A stretch of DNA of 64,000 nucleotides from Pseudomonas paraglycinae (GCF_021601625.1 NZ_BQHR01000002.1:124001-188000); one strand, 5' to 3'. Numbered from the stretch's first letter, positions 47,079 to 59,699 are shown. Notes: generated from the letters alone by a model not told the origin. Numbers and translations are program-made.

Positions 47079-49925
47079 TTACAGGCTGGCAATCCGCGCG
47101 TGCTGCTCGGCCAGCTTGGCCAAAGCCTGTTCGGCTTCGGCCAGTTTGGCGCGTTCCTTCTCGATGACTTCGGCCGGGGCCTTGTCAACGAAACCGGCAT
47201 TGGACAGCTTGCCGCCAACCCGCTGGACTTCGCCCTGCAGACGCAGAATTTCCTTGTCCAGACGCGCCAGCTCGGCGTTCTTGTCGATCAGACCGGCCAT
47301 CGGTACCAGCACTTCCATCTCGCCAACCAGCGCGGTCGCGGACAGCGGCGCTTCTTCGCCGGCGGCCAGTACGGTGATCGATTCCAGACGCGCCAGCTTC
47401 TTCAGCAGCGCTTCGTTCTCGGTCAGGCGGCGCTGGTCTTCAGCGGTGACGTTTTTCAGGTAGATCGGCAGCGGTTTGCCCGGGCCGATGTTCATTTCGC
47501 CACGGATGTTACGCGTGCCGAGCATCAGGCCCTTGAGCCATTCGATGTCGTCTTCGGCCGCCGGATCGATGCGCTCTTCGTTGGCCACCGGCCACGCTTG
47601 CAGCATGATCGTCTTGCCCTGAATGCCGGCCAGCGGCGCAATGCGCTGCCAGATTTCTTCAGTGATGAACGGCATGAACGGATGCGCCAGACGCAGCGCC
47701 ACTTCCAGTACGCGAACCAGCGTGCGGCGAGTGCCGCGCTGACGCTCGACCGGCGCGTTTTCGTCCCACAGCACTGGCTTGGACAGTTCCAGGTACCAGT
47801 CGCAGTACTGGTTCCAGATGAACTCGTACAGCGCTTGCGCCGCCAGGTCGAAACGGAACTGATCCAGTTGACGGGTCACTTCGGCTTCGGTGCGTTGCAG
47901 TTGCGAGATGATCCAGCGGTCCGCCAGCGACAGCTCGTAGGCTTCGCCGTTCTGGCCGCAGTCTTCGCCCTTGTCCAGAACATAACGCGCGGCGTTCCAG
48001 ATCTTGTTGCAGAAGTTGCGATAGCCTTCGACGCGGCCCATGTCGAACTTGATGTCGCGGCCGGTGGACGCCAGCGAGCAGAAGGTGAAGCGCAGGGCGT
48101 CGGTGCCGTAGCTGGCGATGCCGTCGGCGAACTCGTCGCGGGTCTGCTTCTCGATCTTCTTCGCCAGTTTCGGCTGCATCAGACCGGAAGTGCGTTTCTG
48201 CACCAGGGTTTCGAGCTCGATACCGTCGATGATGTCCAGCGGGTCCAGGACGTTGCCCTTGGACTTGGACATCTTCTGGCCCTGGCCATCACGCACCAAG
48301 CCGTGCACATAAACAGTCTTGAACGGAACCTGCGGCGTGCCGTCCTCGTTCTTGATCAGGTGCATCGTCAGCATGATCATCCGGGCAACCCAGAAGAAAA
48401 TGATGTCGAAGCCGGTGACCAGCACGTCGGTGGAGTGGAATTTCTTCAGGAACTCGGTCTTTTCCGGCCAGCCCAGGGTGGAGAAGGTCCACAGGCCCGA
48501 ACTGAACCAGGTGTCGAGAACGTCGTTGTCCTGTTGCAGCGCAACGTCCGGACCGAGGTTGTGCTTGGCGCGCACTTCGGCTTCGTCGCGACCGACGTAG
48601 ACCTTCCCTGACTCGTCGTACCAGGCCGGAATCCGGTGGCCCCACCACAGCTGACGGCTGATGCACCAGTCCTGGATGTCGCGCATCCACGAGAAGTACA
48701 TGTTTTCGTACTGCTTCGGCACGAACTGGATACGGCCGTCTTCAACGGCAGCAATCGCAGGCTCGGCCAGCGGCTTGGTGGAAACGTACCACTGGTCGGT
48801 CAGCCACGGCTCGATGACGGTGCCGGAGCGGTCGCCTTTCGGTACTTTCAGGTTGTGGTCGTCGACGCTCACCAGCAGGCCGGCGGCGTCGAATGCGGCA
48901 ACGATCTGCTTGCGCGCTTCGAAACGCTCGAGACCGGCGTATTCGGCCGGAATCTTGCCGTCGATGCTGTCGTTCAGCGTGCCGTCGAGGTTGAACACTT
49001 GCGCTGCCGGCAGCACGTTGGCGTTCTTGTCGAATATGTTCAGCAGCGGCAGGTTGTGGCGCTTGCCGACTTCGTAGTCGTTGAAATCGTGGGCCGGGGT
49101 GATTTTCACGCAGCCGGTGCCGAATTCAGGATCGCAGTAATCGTCGGCGATGATCGGGATGCGGCGGCCGACCAGCGGCAGCTCGACAAACTTGCCGATC
49201 AGGGCTTTGTAGCGCTCGTCGTTCGGGTTCACCGCGACGGCGGAGTCGCCGAGCATGGTTTCCGGACGGGTGGTCGCGACGATCAGGAAATCGTTGCCTT
49301 CAGCGGTTTTCGCGCCGTCGGCCAGCGGGTATTTCAGGTTCCACAGGAAACCTTTCTCGTCGTGGTTTTCCACTTCGAGGTCGGAAATCGCCGTGTGCAG
49401 CTTGGTGTCCCAGTTGACCAGACGCTTGCCGCGATAGATCAGACCGTCTTCGTGCAGGCGCACGAAGGCTTCTTTAACGGCTTCCGAGAGGCCGTCATCC
49501 ATGGTGAAGCGCTCGCGGCTCCAGTCCACGGACGAGCCGAGGCGACGGATCTGACGGCTGATGTTGCCGCCGGACTGATCCTTCCACTCCCAGACTTTCT
49601 CGAGGAATTTTTCCCGGCCCAGATCGTGGCGGTTCTGGCCCTGGGCTTCAAGCTGACGCTCCACCAGCATCTGCGTGGCGATACCGGCGTGGTCGGTGCC
49701 CGGCTGCCACAGGGTGTTGCGACCCTGCATGCGGCGGAAACGGATCAGGGCGTCCATGATCGCGTTGTTGAAACCGTGACCCATGTGCAGGCTGCCGGTG
49801 ACGTTCGGCGGCGGGATCATGATGGTGTAGGAGTCGCCCGCGCCTTGCGGGGCGAAGTAGTTCTCGGACTCCCAGGTGTTGTACCAGGAAGTTTCAATGG
49901 CGTGCGGCTGGTAGGTCTTATCCAT
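47079..49925 (-). CDS. valS: ValS, valyl-tRNA synthetase
   Basis: The 948-residue class I synthetase has the HIGH-type H-M-G-H motif near residue 47, the editing CP1 domain in the middle and K-M-S-K-S near residue 555. A C-terminal coiled-coil (about the last 65 residues, rich in Glu/Lys/Ala heptads, ending [13 protein letters not shown]) completes the bacterial ValRS plan. It charges tRNA-Val. The full length shows an intact gene. Confidence 0.97.
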   Translation of the reverse strand: MDKTYQPHAIETSWYNTWESENYFAPQGAGDSYTIMIPPPNVTGSLHMGHGFNNAIMDALIRFRRMQGRNTLWQPGTDHAGIATQMLVERQLEAQGQNRHDLGREKFLEKVWEWKDQSGGNISRQIRRLGSSVDWSRERFTMDDGLSEAVKEAFVRLHEDGLIYRGKRLVNWDTKLHTAISDLEVENHDEKGFLWNLKYPLADGAKTAEGNDFLIVATTRPETMLGDSAVAVNPNDERYKALIGKFVELPLVGRRIPIIADDYCDPEFGTGCVKITPAHDFNDYEVGKRHNLPLLNIFDKNANVLPAAQVFNLDGTLNDSIDGKIPAEYAGLERFEARKQIVAAFDAAGLLVSVDDHNLKVPKGDRSGTVIEPWLTDQWYVSTKPLAEPAIAAVEDGRIQFVPKQYENMYFSWMRDIQDWCISRQLWWGHRIPAWYDESGKVYVGRDEAEVRAKHNLGPDVALQQDNDVLDTWFSSGLWTFSTLGWPEKTEFLKKFHSTDVLVTGFDIIFFWVARMIMLTMHLIKNEDGTPQVPFKTVYVHGLVRDGQGQKMSKSKGNVLDPLDIIDGIELETLVQKRTSGLMQPKLAKKIEKQTRDEFADGIASYGTDALRFTFCSLASTGRDIKFDMGRVEGYRNFCNKIWNAARYVLDKGEDCGQNGEAYELSLADRWIISQLQRTEAEVTRQLDQFRFDLAAQALYEFIWNQYCDWYLELSKPVLWDENAPVERQRGTRRTLVRVLEVALRLAHPFMPFITEEIWQRIAPLAGIQGKTIMLQAWPVANEERIDPAAEDDIEWLKGLMLGTRNIRGEMNIGPGKPLPIYLKNVTAEDQRRLTENEALLKKLARLESITVLAAGEEAPLSATALVGEMEVLVPMAGLIDKNAELARLDKEILRLQGEVQRVGGKLSNAGFVDKAPAEVIEKERAKLAEAEQALAKLAEQHARIASL

Positions 49926-50024
49926 GCGCGGCGGGACCCTATTGGCATTTATTCAGGAAAAGCCGGGAAGTATAGCGGGGCATGGGGCGCAGGGCGAGCG
50001 GGGCGGTCCGGGTGGAGACTTAAA

Positions 50025-50113
50025 TGTGGGAGCAGGCTTGCCAGCGATGCAGGCGCCGCGGTTTTTCTGGAAAACCGCAGTGATGCTATCGCTGGCAGGT
50101 CAGCTCCCACAGG
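50025..50113. repeat. REP-type inverted doublet with inner hairpin
   Basis: TGTGGGAGCAGGCTTGCCAG (with CGATG) and a near reverse complement ending CAGCTCCCACA form the outer arms. Between them GCGGTTTT / AAAACCGC make a separate hairpin. It lies between valS and the small hypothetical gene. Confidence 0.78.
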
Positions 50114-50124
50114 AGATTGGGGGA

Positions 50125-50517
50125 TTATTCGTATTGGCCGAGAAGCCGTTCCATCCGCGCCTCGAGGCGACGTTTGATTTCGGTTTCGATGTGCGGAGCG
50201 AAGTCGTCGATCACGTCCTGCATGATCAATTGCGCCGCGGCGCGCAGTTCGCTGTCCAGGTGCAGGATAGCGTCGGGGCCTTTCTCCACAGGCGCAGCAG
50301 CAGGTTGCGGAGCAGGCGTTGGCGCGGGTGCAGCCTCGACGGCTTGCGGTGTGTTGTCGACCGAATCGAACAACATCGGAATCTGTTCCTGTTCGCCATC
50401 ATCGACCGTGTCGGTCAGCAGTGGCGGTTGCAGGTTGTCATCCCCGAGCAACTGGCGGATCGACTCGAGGTCATCCAGCAGGTGCGTGGGTTTTTGCAGC
50501 GGTTTTGGAGTGTCCAT
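50125..50517 (-). CDS. Small acidic hypothetical protein downstream of holC
   Basis: The 130-residue protein has three parts: an N-terminal acidic helix (THLLDDLESIRQLLGDD), a Pro/Ala/Val-rich linker (about residues 60-82, e.g. EAAPAPTPAPQPAAAP) and a C-terminal amphipathic helix pair (AAAQLIMQDVIDDFAPHIETEIKRRLEARMERLL). I do not recognise a characterised family. It starts eight bases after the holC stop, so it is probably cotranslated with the chi subunit. Confidence 0.75.
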   Translation of the reverse strand: MDTPKPLQKPTHLLDDLESIRQLLGDDNLQPPLLTDTVDDGEQEQIPMLFDSVDNTPQAVEAAPAPTPAPQPAAAPVEKGPDAILHLDSELRAAAQLIMQDVIDDFAPHIETEIKRRLEARMERLLGQYE

Positions 50518-50525
50518 CGGCGTAC

Positions 50526-50954
50526 TCAGAGTCGCTGTAAACGGTGGTCTTGCAGAGGATAGCCCTGTTCGCGGTAGAAACGGAAACTCTCCCGCGCCGC
50601 AGTGCGGATCGCCGGATCTTCCACCACCACCTCGGCCACCCGGGCGAATTGGTTGGCGAAAACCGGGACTTTCAGGTCGAGGTTGACCAGCAAGTCTGTG
50701 TGCTGGCCGCAGTCATCGCCCAGTCCCAGCACGATCAGTCCTTCCGGTTCGCTTTCAGCCGGGCCGTGAGGCACGAAGGTTTCGCCCTTGAACGCCCACA
50801 GTCGCGCATCGAGATCATCACGCTGGGCGGCATCGCTGCAATGCAGGTAGATGCGATGGCCCATGCGCCAGGCTTTATCGGTGAGCTTGCAGGCAAAGTC
50901 CAGGCGAGCCGAAGGATCGGCGCTGGGCAGGATGTAAAAGTCGACTTTGGTCAT
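50526..50954 (-). CDS. holC: HolC, DNA polymerase III chi subunit
   Basis: The 142-residue protein matches chi: TKVDFYILPSADPSARLDFACKLTDKAW, RIYLHCSDAAQRDDLDARLWAF and FVPHGPAESEPEGLIVLG. Chi links the clamp loader (through psi) to SSB. The ATG at 50954 gives the family length; an upstream reading adds 11 unlikely residues. It lies between pepA and the small hypothetical gene. Confidence 0.94.
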   Translation of the reverse strand: MTKVDFYILPSADPSARLDFACKLTDKAWRMGHRIYLHCSDAAQRDDLDARLWAFKGETFVPHGPAESEPEGLIVLGLGDDCGQHTDLLVNLDLKVPVFANQFARVAEVVVEDPAIRTAARESFRFYREQGYPLQDHRLQRL

Positions 50955-51014
50955 TGCGGTTCCTGAGCTGCAAGCAGCGCCCCTCAAGAGAGGCGCCGCT
51001 CGCAGTCATCGGTT

Positions 51015-52813
<1,799 letters not shown>

Positions 52814-53935
52814 TTGATCGTCTTCCGTTATCTGTCCCGCGAAGTCCTGTTGACCCTGAGTGCGGTAAGCGCCGTGCTGCTGGTCATCATCATGAGCGGT
52901 CGCTTCATCAAATACCTTGCCCAGGCCGCCGCAGGCCAGCTCGATCCGGGATCGCTGTTCCTGATCATGGGCTTCCGTCTGCCGGGCTTCCTGCAACTGA
53001 TCCTGCCGCTGGGCCTGTTTCTCGGGATCCTGCTGGCGTACGGCCGGTTGTACCTGGAAAGCGAGATGACCGTGCTCTCGGCCACCGGCATGAGCCAGCA
53101 GCGTCTGTTTCGCATGACTCTGTTTCCGGCCACCCTGGTGGCGCTGGTGGTTGCATGGCTGAGCCTGAGCCTGGCCCCGCAAGGCGCCAACCAGTTCCAG
53201 CTGCTGCTGAACAAGCAGGACGCCCTGACCGAGTTCGACACCCTCGAGCCCGGCCGCTTCCAGGCCCTGCGCGACGGTACGCGGGTGACCTACACCGAAA
53301 CCCTGAGCGATGATCGGGTCAATCTTGGCAGCGTGTTCATCTCGCAGAAGAACCTCGGCGCCAACCAGAAAGATCGCGGGATTTCCGTGCTGGTGGCGGA
53401 AAAGGGGCGTCAGGAAGTGCGTCCCGACGGCAACCGCTACCTGATCCTCGACAACGGCTACCGCTACGACGGCAGCCCGGGTCAGGCCAACTATCGCGCC
53501 ATCCACTACGAAACCTACGGCGTGCTGCTGCCCAAGCCGGATGTCAGCGAGGAAGTCACCGACCGTGACGCCATGCCGACCTCGTCTCTGCTGGGCAGCG
53601 ATGACATCCGCTCGAAAACCGAACTGCAATGGCGCCTGTCGCTGCCGTTGCTGGTGTTCATCGTGACCCTGATGGCGGTGCCGCTGTCGCGGGTCAATCC
53701 GCGTCAGGGGCGTTTCCTCAAGCTGCTGCCGGCGATTCTTCTTTATATGGCTTACCTGACCATCCTGATTGCCGCCCGCGGCGCCCTCGAGAAAGGCAAG
53801 ATTCCACCGGCGCTCGGCTTGTGGTGGGTCCACGCGATCTTCTTGGTCATCGGCCTCGGCCTGCTGTACTGGGAACCTCTGCGCCTGAAACTGGCGAGCC
53901 GTCGCAGCGCAGCGCTGGAGGTGGCCCGTGGTTAA
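52814..53935 (+). CDS. lptF: LptF, LPS export permease
   Basis: The 373-residue inner-membrane protein starts MIVFRYLSREVLLTLSAV and has three N-terminal and three C-terminal helices around a periplasmic beta-jellyroll. With LptG and LptB2 it extracts LPS from the inner membrane. The TTG at 52814 is chosen because GGAG lies eight bases upstream and it matches the conserved N-terminus; the GTG at 52805 overlaps that site. The stop overlaps the lptG start. Confidence 0.95.
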   Translation: MIVFRYLSREVLLTLSAVSAVLLVIIMSGRFIKYLAQAAAGQLDPGSLFLIMGFRLPGFLQLILPLGLFLGILLAYGRLYLESEMTVLSATGMSQQRLFRMTLFPATLVALVVAWLSLSLAPQGANQFQLLLNKQDALTEFDTLEPGRFQALRDGTRVTYTETLSDDRVNLGSVFISQKNLGANQKDRGISVLVAEKGRQEVRPDGNRYLILDNGYRYDGSPGQANYRAIHYETYGVLLPKPDVSEEVTDRDAMPTSSLLGSDDIRSKTELQWRLSLPLLVFIVTLMAVPLSRVNPRQGRFLKLLPAILLYMAYLTILIAARGALEKGKIPPALGLWWVHAIFLVIGLGLLYWEPLRLKLASRRSAALEVARG

Positions 53936-54989
53936 ACTCGACCGCTACATCGGCAGCAGCGTGTTCATGGCGATCATCGCAGTGCTGGCGATCATTCTCG
54001 GCCTGGCAACCTTGTTTGCGTTCATCGACGAGATGGGCGACGTCAGTGACACCTACACCCTGGTCGACGTTCTGAGCTTCGTGCTCCTGACCGCGCCGCG
54101 TCGGCTCTACGACATGCTGCCGATGGCGGCGCTGATCGGTTGCCTGATCGGCCTCGGCAGTCTGGCGAGCAGCAGTGAACTGACCGTGATGCGTGCCGCC
54201 GGTGTCTCCATCGGGCGCATCGTCTGGGCGGTGATGAAGCCGATGCTGGTGCTGATGCTGGCCGGCGTGCTGATCGGCGAGTACGTGGCACCGGCCACCG
54301 AAAGCATGGCCCAGGCCAACCGTTCGCTGGCGCAAGGCAGCGGCGACGCGCAAAGCGCCAAGCACGGCATGTGGCACCGTCAAGGCGAGGAGTTCATTCA
54401 CATCAACTCCGTACAGCCCAACGGTCGCCTGTACGGCGTGACCCGTTATCACTTCGACAAAGAGCGTCACCTGCTGAGCTCGAGCTTCGCCAAACGCGCC
54501 GAGTTCGACACCGATCACTGGCAGCTGACCGACGTGACCACCACCAAATTCCACGAGCGCAGCACTGAAGTGGTCAATACGCCGGTCGAGCGCTGGGATG
54601 TCTCGCTGAGCCCGCAATTGCTGAGCACTGTAGTGATGGCGCCGGAATCGCTGTCGATCACCGGTCTGTGGGGTTACATCCACTATCTGGCCGATCAGGG
54701 CCTGAGCAACGGTCGTTACTGGCTGGCATTTTGGGTCAAGGTGTTGCAGCCGTTGGTGACCGCCGCGCTGGTGCTGATGGCGATTTCCTTCATCTTCGGT
54801 CCGTTGCGTTCGGTGACTCTCGGTCAGCGGGTTTTCACCGGTGTGCTGGTGGGCTTCACCTTCCGCATCGTTCAGGATCTGCTGGGTCCATCCAGTCTGG
54901 TCTTCGGCTTCTCGCCGCTGTTCGCGGTGCTGGTGCCGGCTGGCGTGTGTGCGCTGGCGGGTGTCTGGCTGTTGCGTCGAGCCGGTTGA
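53928..54989 (+). CDS. lptG: LptG, LPS export permease
   Basis: The 353-residue partner of LptF starts VKLDRYIGSSVFMAII (GTG start) and has the same six-helix plus jellyroll plan, with LTAPRRLYDMLPMAALIGCLIGLGSLASSSELTVMRAAGVS as the conserved coupling region. Translation is coupled to lptF by an eight-base overlap. A terminator lies about 30 bases after the stop. Confidence 0.95.
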   Translation: MVKLDRYIGSSVFMAIIAVLAIILGLATLFAFIDEMGDVSDTYTLVDVLSFVLLTAPRRLYDMLPMAALIGCLIGLGSLASSSELTVMRAAGVSIGRIVWAVMKPMLVLMLAGVLIGEYVAPATESMAQANRSLAQGSGDAQSAKHGMWHRQGEEFIHINSVQPNGRLYGVTRYHFDKERHLLSSSFAKRAEFDTDHWQLTDVTTTKFHERSTEVVNTPVERWDVSLSPQLLSTVVMAPESLSITGLWGYIHYLADQGLSNGRYWLAFWVKVLQPLVTAALVLMAISFIFGPLRSVTLGQRVFTGVLVGFTFRIVQDLLGPSSLVFGFSPLFAVLVPAGVCALAGVWLLRRAG

Positions 54990-55020
54990 TGAACAAGGTT
55001 TCACCCACTCTTTAGCCTTG

Positions 55021-55053
55021 AAAACGCCTCGGTCATCAGATCGGGGCGTTTTT
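55021..55053 (+). terminator. Terminator of lptFG
   Basis: AACGCCTCGGTC and GATCGGGGCGTT form a 12-bp stem with two G-T pairs and a four-base loop, followed by five T. Confidence 0.85.
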
Positions 55054-55080
55054 GCATGCAATCCGGGTGACAGGCGAACG

Positions 55081-55109
55081 TGACGCTTGCGCCGTGTATC
55101 AGGTACAAT
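55081..55109 (+). promoter_or_regulatory. Possible lepA promoter
   Basis: TACAAT is a good -10 with TGACGC 17 bases upstream as a weak -35, about 53 bases before the lepA start. Confidence 0.45.
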
Positions 55110-55161
55110 TCCCGGCTATTTTTCGGCGGGCCAAGCCTGCAGCCTTTTTGAGTGTTGATCC

Positions 55162-56958
55162 GTGAGTGATTTGAGTCATATCCGCAATTTCTCCATCATC
55201 GCCCACATTGACCATGGCAAGTCGACGCTGGCTGACCGTTTCATCCAGATGTGCGGTGGCCTGGCCGAGCGTGAAATGGAAGCCCAGGTACTGGATTCCA
55301 TGGATCTGGAGCGCGAACGCGGGATCACCATCAAGGCCCACAGCGTTACCCTCTATTACAAGGCCAAAGATGGCGTCACCTACCAGCTGAACTTCATTGA
55401 CACCCCGGGCCACGTCGACTTCACCTACGAAGTCAGCCGTTCCCTGGCCGCGTGTGAAGGTGCGCTGCTGGTGGTCGATGCGGGGCAGGGCGTTGAAGCC
55501 CAATCCGTTGCCAACTGCTACACCGCCATCGAGCAGGGCCTCGAGGTCATGCCGGTCCTGAACAAGATCGACCTGCCACAGGCCGAGCCCGATCGCGTCA
55601 AGGACGAGATCGAGAAGATCATCGGCATCGACGCCACCGACGCCGTCACCTGCAGCGCCAAGACCGGCCTGGGTGTCGACGAAGTGCTCGAGCGTCTGGT
55701 CGCGACCATTCCTGCGCCGACCGGCAACATCGAAGATCCGCTGCAAGCGTTGATCATCGACTCCTGGTTCGACAACTACCTGGGCGTTGTTTCCCTGGTG
55801 CGCGTGCGTCACGGCCGCGTGAAGAAGGGCGACAAGATCCTCGTCAAGTCCACCGGCAAGGTGCATCTGGTCGACAGCGTTGGCGTGTTCAATCCGAAAC
55901 ACACCGCCACTGCTGACCTGAAGGCCGGCGAAGTGGGCTTCATCATTGCCAGCATCAAGGACATTCACGGTGCGCCGGTCGGTGACACCCTGACCTTGAG
56001 CTCCACCCCGGACGTTCCGGTGCTGCCAGGTTTCAAACGCATCCAGCCGCAGGTTTACGCCGGTCTGTTCCCGGTCAGTTCCGACGACTTCGAGGACTTC
56101 CGCGAAGCGCTGCAGAAACTGACCCTGAACGACTCGTCGCTGCAATACACCCCGGAAAGCTCCGACGCGCTGGGCTTCGGCTTCCGTTGCGGCTTCCTCG
56201 GCATGCTGCACATGGAAATCATCCAGGAGCGCCTGGAGCGCGAGTACGACCTGGACCTGATCACCACGGCGCCGACGGTAATCTTCGAACTGGTGCTGAA
56301 AACCGGTGAAACGATTTACGTGGACAACCCGTCGAAGCTGCCGGATGTCTCGTCAATCGAAGACATGCGCGAGCCGATCGTGCGCGCCAACATTCTGGTA
56401 CCGCAGGAGCATCTGGGCAACGTCATCACTCTGTGCATCGAGAAGCGCGGTGTGCAGGTCGACATGCTGTTCCTCGGCAATCAGGTGCAAGTGACCTACG
56501 ACCTGCCGATGAACGAAGTGGTGCTGGACTTCTTCGATCGTCTGAAATCCACCAGCCGCGGCTATGCTTCGCTGGACTACCATTTCGATCGTTACCAATC
56601 GGCTAATCTGGTGAAACTGGACGTGCTGATCAACGGCGACAAGGTCGACGCTCTGGCGCTGATCGTGCACCGTGACAATTCGCACTTCAAAGGTCGCCAG
56701 TTGACCGAGAAGATGAAAGAACTGATTCCTCGTCAGATGTTCGACGTGGCCATCCAGGCTGCCATTGGCGGTCAGATCGTCGCCCGGACAACCGTCAAGG
56801 CACTCAGAAAGAACGTATTGGCCAAGTGCTACGGCGGCGACGTCAGCCGTAAGAAAAAACTGCTTGAGAAGCAGAAGGCCGGTAAGAAACGCATGAAACA
56901 GGTCGGCAACGTGGAAATTCCACAAGAAGCCTTCCTCGCCGTGCTCAGGTTGGAATAG
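55162..56958 (+). CDS. lepA: LepA (EF4), ribosome-associated GTPase
   Basis: The 598-residue translational GTPase has AHIDHGKST (G1), DTPGHVDF (G3) and NKIDLP (G4) in the first 140 residues. EF-G-like domains and the LepA-specific C-terminus with [20 protein letters not shown] follow. It acts in ribosome biogenesis and initiation. The start is GTG. It heads the lepA-lepB-rnc-era cluster. Confidence 0.97.
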   Translation: MSDLSHIRNFSIIAHIDHGKSTLADRFIQMCGGLAEREMEAQVLDSMDLERERGITIKAHSVTLYYKAKDGVTYQLNFIDTPGHVDFTYEVSRSLAACEGALLVVDAGQGVEAQSVANCYTAIEQGLEVMPVLNKIDLPQAEPDRVKDEIEKIIGIDATDAVTCSAKTGLGVDEVLERLVATIPAPTGNIEDPLQALIIDSWFDNYLGVVSLVRVRHGRVKKGDKILVKSTGKVHLVDSVGVFNPKHTATADLKAGEVGFIIASIKDIHGAPVGDTLTLSSTPDVPVLPGFKRIQPQVYAGLFPVSSDDFEDFREALQKLTLNDSSLQYTPESSDALGFGFRCGFLGMLHMEIIQERLEREYDLDLITTAPTVIFELVLKTGETIYVDNPSKLPDVSSIEDMREPIVRANILVPQEHLGNVITLCIEKRGVQVDMLFLGNQVQVTYDLPMNEVVLDFFDRLKSTSRGYASLDYHFDRYQSANLVKLDVLINGDKVDALALIVHRDNSHFKGRQLTEKMKELIPRQMFDVAIQAAIGGQIVARTTVKALRKNVLAKCYGGDVSRKKKLLEKQKAGKKRMKQVGNVEIPQEAFLAVLRLE

Positions 56959-56967
56959 TCAGGTCCT

Positions 56968-57822
56968 ATGTCACTAAATTTCCCGCTGTTGCTGGTCATT
57001 GCCGTGTTCGTCTGCGGTCTGTTGGCGTTGCTCGATCTGTTGATCCTGGCACCGCGTCGGCGTGCCGCCATCGCCTCCTATCAGGGCAGCGTCAGCCAGC
57101 CTGATGTGGTGGTGGTCGAGAAGCTGAACAAGGAACCGCTGCTGGTCGAGTACGGCAAGTCGTTCTTCCCGGTGCTGTTCATCGTGCTGGTGCTGCGTTC
57201 GTTCCTGGTGGAGCCGTTCCAGATTCCGTCCGGCTCGATGAAACCGACCCTGGACGTTGGCGACTTCATTCTGGTGAACAAGTTTTCCTACGGGATCCGT
57301 TTGCCGGTGATCGACAAGAAGATCATCGAAGTCGGTGACCCGCAGCGCGGCGATGTGATGGTGTTCCGCTACCCGAGCGACCCGAACGTCAACTACATCA
57401 AGCGTGTGGTCGGCCTGCCGGGTGACACCGTGCGGTACACCGCCGACAAGCGACTGTTCGTCAATGGCGAGTCGATTGCCGAGCAACTGGTCGGCTCCGA
57501 GCCGGGCACGCTGGGCAGCGCGGAACTCTACAAGGAAAAACTCGGCGTCGCCGAGCACCTGATCCGCAAGGAAATGAGCCGCTACCGCGCCACACCGGAC
57601 CATACCTGGACCGTGCCGGCCGGGCATTACTTCATGATGGGCGACAACCGCGACAACTCGAACGACAGTCGCTACTGGGATGATCCGAACATTCCCAAGG
57701 ATCTGCTGGGCATGGTTCCCGACCAGAACATCGTCGGCAAGGCCTTCGCGGTCTGGATGAGCTGGCCGGAACCGAAACTCAGCCACCTGCCGAACTTCTC
57801 GCGGGTCGGCCTGATCAAGTAA
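56968..57822 (+). CDS. lepB: LepB, signal peptidase I
   Basis: The 284-residue protein has two N-terminal membrane helices and a periplasmic catalytic domain with the Ser-Lys dyad: S90 in PSGSMKPTL and K145 in YIKRVVGLPGD. GDNRDNSNDSRYWD is the conserved box. It cleaves signal peptides at the inner membrane. It starts nine bases after lepA. Confidence 0.96.
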   Translation: MSLNFPLLLVIAVFVCGLLALLDLLILAPRRRAAIASYQGSVSQPDVVVVEKLNKEPLLVEYGKSFFPVLFIVLVLRSFLVEPFQIPSGSMKPTLDVGDFILVNKFSYGIRLPVIDKKIIEVGDPQRGDVMVFRYPSDPNVNYIKRVVGLPGDTVRYTADKRLFVNGESIAEQLVGSEPGTLGSAELYKEKLGVAEHLIRKEMSRYRATPDHTWTVPAGHYFMMGDNRDNSNDSRYWDDPNIPKDLLGMVPDQNIVGKAFAVWMSWPEPKLSHLPNFSRVGLIK

Positions 57823-57829
57823 ACAAACA

Positions 57830-57852
57830 CGGCGCTGTTGACCACAGCGCCG
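57830..57852 (+). repeat. Hairpin after lepB
   Basis: CGGCGCTG and CAGCGCCG form an 8-9-bp stem around a short loop. No T-run follows, so read-through into rnc is likely. Confidence 0.45.
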
Positions 57853-58004
57853 AATGCATTTCTGGTGTCGGCACAACCGGCTCCGGGGCATGAAGCCACG
57901 ATATTCAGGACGTCATTTTTGAACACAGCGTTAATTGTCCCAGGCCTGCGCCGTATCTCGGCGATGGCAGTGGAATCCAGCCACGAACTCAGCGTGGGTA
58001 AACC

Positions 58005-58694
58005 GTGAGCGTTTCTCTAAGCCGCCTCGAGCGTCAGCTCGGTTACACTTTCAAGGACCAGGAACTGATGGTCCTGGCCCTTACGCACCGCAGCTTTGCC
58101 GGACGCAACAACGAGCGTCTGGAATTCCTCGGCGATGCGATCCTCAACTTTGTTGCCGGCGAAGCCTTGTTCGACCGTTTCCCGCTGGCTCGCGAAGGCC
58201 AGTTGTCGCGTTTGCGCGCACGGCTGGTAAAAGGTGAGACGCTGGCGGTGCTGGCCCGCGGTTTCGATCTGGGCGATTACCTGCGTCTGGGGTCCGGCGA
58301 ATTGAAGAGCGGCGGTTTCCGTCGCGAGTCGATTCTGGCCGACGCCCTTGAAGCGCTGATCGGTGCGATCTACCTCGACGCCGGCATGGAAGTCGCCCGC
58401 GAACGTGTACTGGCCTGGCTGGCCGGCGAGTTCGAAGGTCTGACGCTGGTCGATACCAACAAGGATCCGAAGACCCGCCTGCAGGAATTCCTGCAATCGC
58501 GCGGCTGCGAACTGCCGCGCTACGAAGTGGTGGATATCCAGGGCGAGCCGCACTGCCGTACCTTCTTCGTCGAGTGCGAAGTTGTCCTATTGAATGAAAA
58601 AAGCCGGGGTCAGGGTGTGAGCCGTCGTATTGCCGAACAGGTAGCGGCCGCCGCAGCACTGATTGCCCTGGGTGTGGAGAATGGCAATGACTGA
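58005..58694 (+). CDS. rnc: Rnc, ribonuclease III
   Basis: The 229-residue enzyme has the RNase III signature [14 protein letters not shown] with the catalytic Glu/Asp, a second acidic site near [13 protein letters not shown] and a C-terminal dsRNA-binding domain ([15 protein letters not shown] ... [16 protein letters not shown]). It processes rRNA and structured mRNAs. The start is GTG. Its end overlaps the era start. Confidence 0.96.
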   Translation: MSVSLSRLERQLGYTFKDQELMVLALTHRSFAGRNNERLEFLGDAILNFVAGEALFDRFPLAREGQLSRLRARLVKGETLAVLARGFDLGDYLRLGSGELKSGGFRRESILADALEALIGAIYLDAGMEVARERVLAWLAGEFEGLTLVDTNKDPKTRLQEFLQSRGCELPRYEVVDIQGEPHCRTFFVECEVVLLNEKSRGQGVSRRIAEQVAAAAALIALGVENGND

Positions 58695-59589
58695 TACAAA
58701 CGCAACGCGCTGTGGCTATGTTGCCATCGTCGGCCGTCCCAACGTGGGCAAGTCCACGCTGCTGAACCACATCCTTGGCCAGAAGCTGGCGATCACCTCG
58801 CGCAAGCCGCAGACCACTCGCCACAACATGCTCGGGATCAAGACCGAGGGCGACGTGCAGGCGATCTACGTCGACACCCCCGGCATGCACAAGGGTGGCG
58901 AAAAGGCCCTGAACCGTTACATGAACAAGACCGCTTCGGCGGCGTTGAAAGACGTCGACGTGGTGATCTTCGTGGTCGACCGCACCAAGTGGACCGAAGA
59001 AGACCAGATGGTGCTGGAGCGCGTGCAGTACGTGACTGGTCCGCTGATCGTCGCACTGAACAAGACCGACCGCATCGAAGACAAGGCCGAGCTGATGCCG
59101 CATCTGTCGTGGTTGCAGGAACAGCTGCCGAACGCGCAGATCATTCCGATCTCGGCGCAACACGGGCACAACCTCGATGCGCTGGAAAAGGTCATCGCCG
59201 ATCATCTGCCGGAGAACGATCACTTCTTCCCGGAAGACCAGATCACTGACCGCAGCAGCCGCTTCCTCGCCGCCGAACTGGTGCGCGAGAAGATCATGCG
59301 CCAGCTCGGCGCCGAGCTGCCGTACCAGATCACTGTGGAAATCGAAGAGTTCAAGCAGCAGGGTGCGACGCTGCACATCCATGCGCTGATCCTCGTCGAG
59401 CGTGACGGCCAGAAGAAAATCATCATTGGCGACAAGGGCGAGCGCATCAAGCGCATCGGCACCGAGGCGCGCAAGGACATGGAGCTGCTGTTCGACTCCA
59501 AGATCATGCTCAATCTGTGGGTCAAGGTGAAGGGCGGCTGGTCCGACGACGAGCGTGCGCTGCGTTCGCTGGGTTACGGCGACCTGTAA
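58687..59589 (+). CDS. era: Era, GTPase in 16S rRNA maturation
   Basis: The 300-residue GTPase has GRPNVGKS (G1), DTPGMH (G3) and NKTD (G4), with a C-terminal KH RNA-binding domain ([18 protein letters not shown]). It binds the 3' end of 16S rRNA. The ATG at 58687 has GGAG at the right spacing; the ATG at 58681 is too close to it. It overlaps rnc by eight bases, a common coupling. Confidence 0.96.
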   Translation: MTDTNATRCGYVAIVGRPNVGKSTLLNHILGQKLAITSRKPQTTRHNMLGIKTEGDVQAIYVDTPGMHKGGEKALNRYMNKTASAALKDVDVVIFVVDRTKWTEEDQMVLERVQYVTGPLIVALNKTDRIEDKAELMPHLSWLQEQLPNAQIIPISAQHGHNLDALEKVIADHLPENDHFFPEDQITDRSSRFLAAELVREKIMRQLGAELPYQITVEIEEFKQQGATLHIHALILVERDGQKKIIIGDKGERIKRIGTEARKDMELLFDSKIMLNLWVKVKGGWSDDERALRSLGYGDL

Positions 59590-59605
59590 AGCAATACATC
59601 GATCC

Positions 59606-59699
59606 ATTGTGGGAGCGAGCTTGCTCGCGAAGACGATGTAACATTCGGCATAGATGTTGACTGTTGCACCGCTTTCGCGAGCAAGCTCGCTCCCACATT
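59606..59699. repeat. REP-type inverted doublet between era and recO
   Basis: Two near-perfect inverted copies of TGTGGGAGCGAGCTTGCTCG (continuing CGA) face each other about 45 bases apart. They lie within the era-recO gap of a gene cluster that is otherwise tightly packed. Confidence 0.82.
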
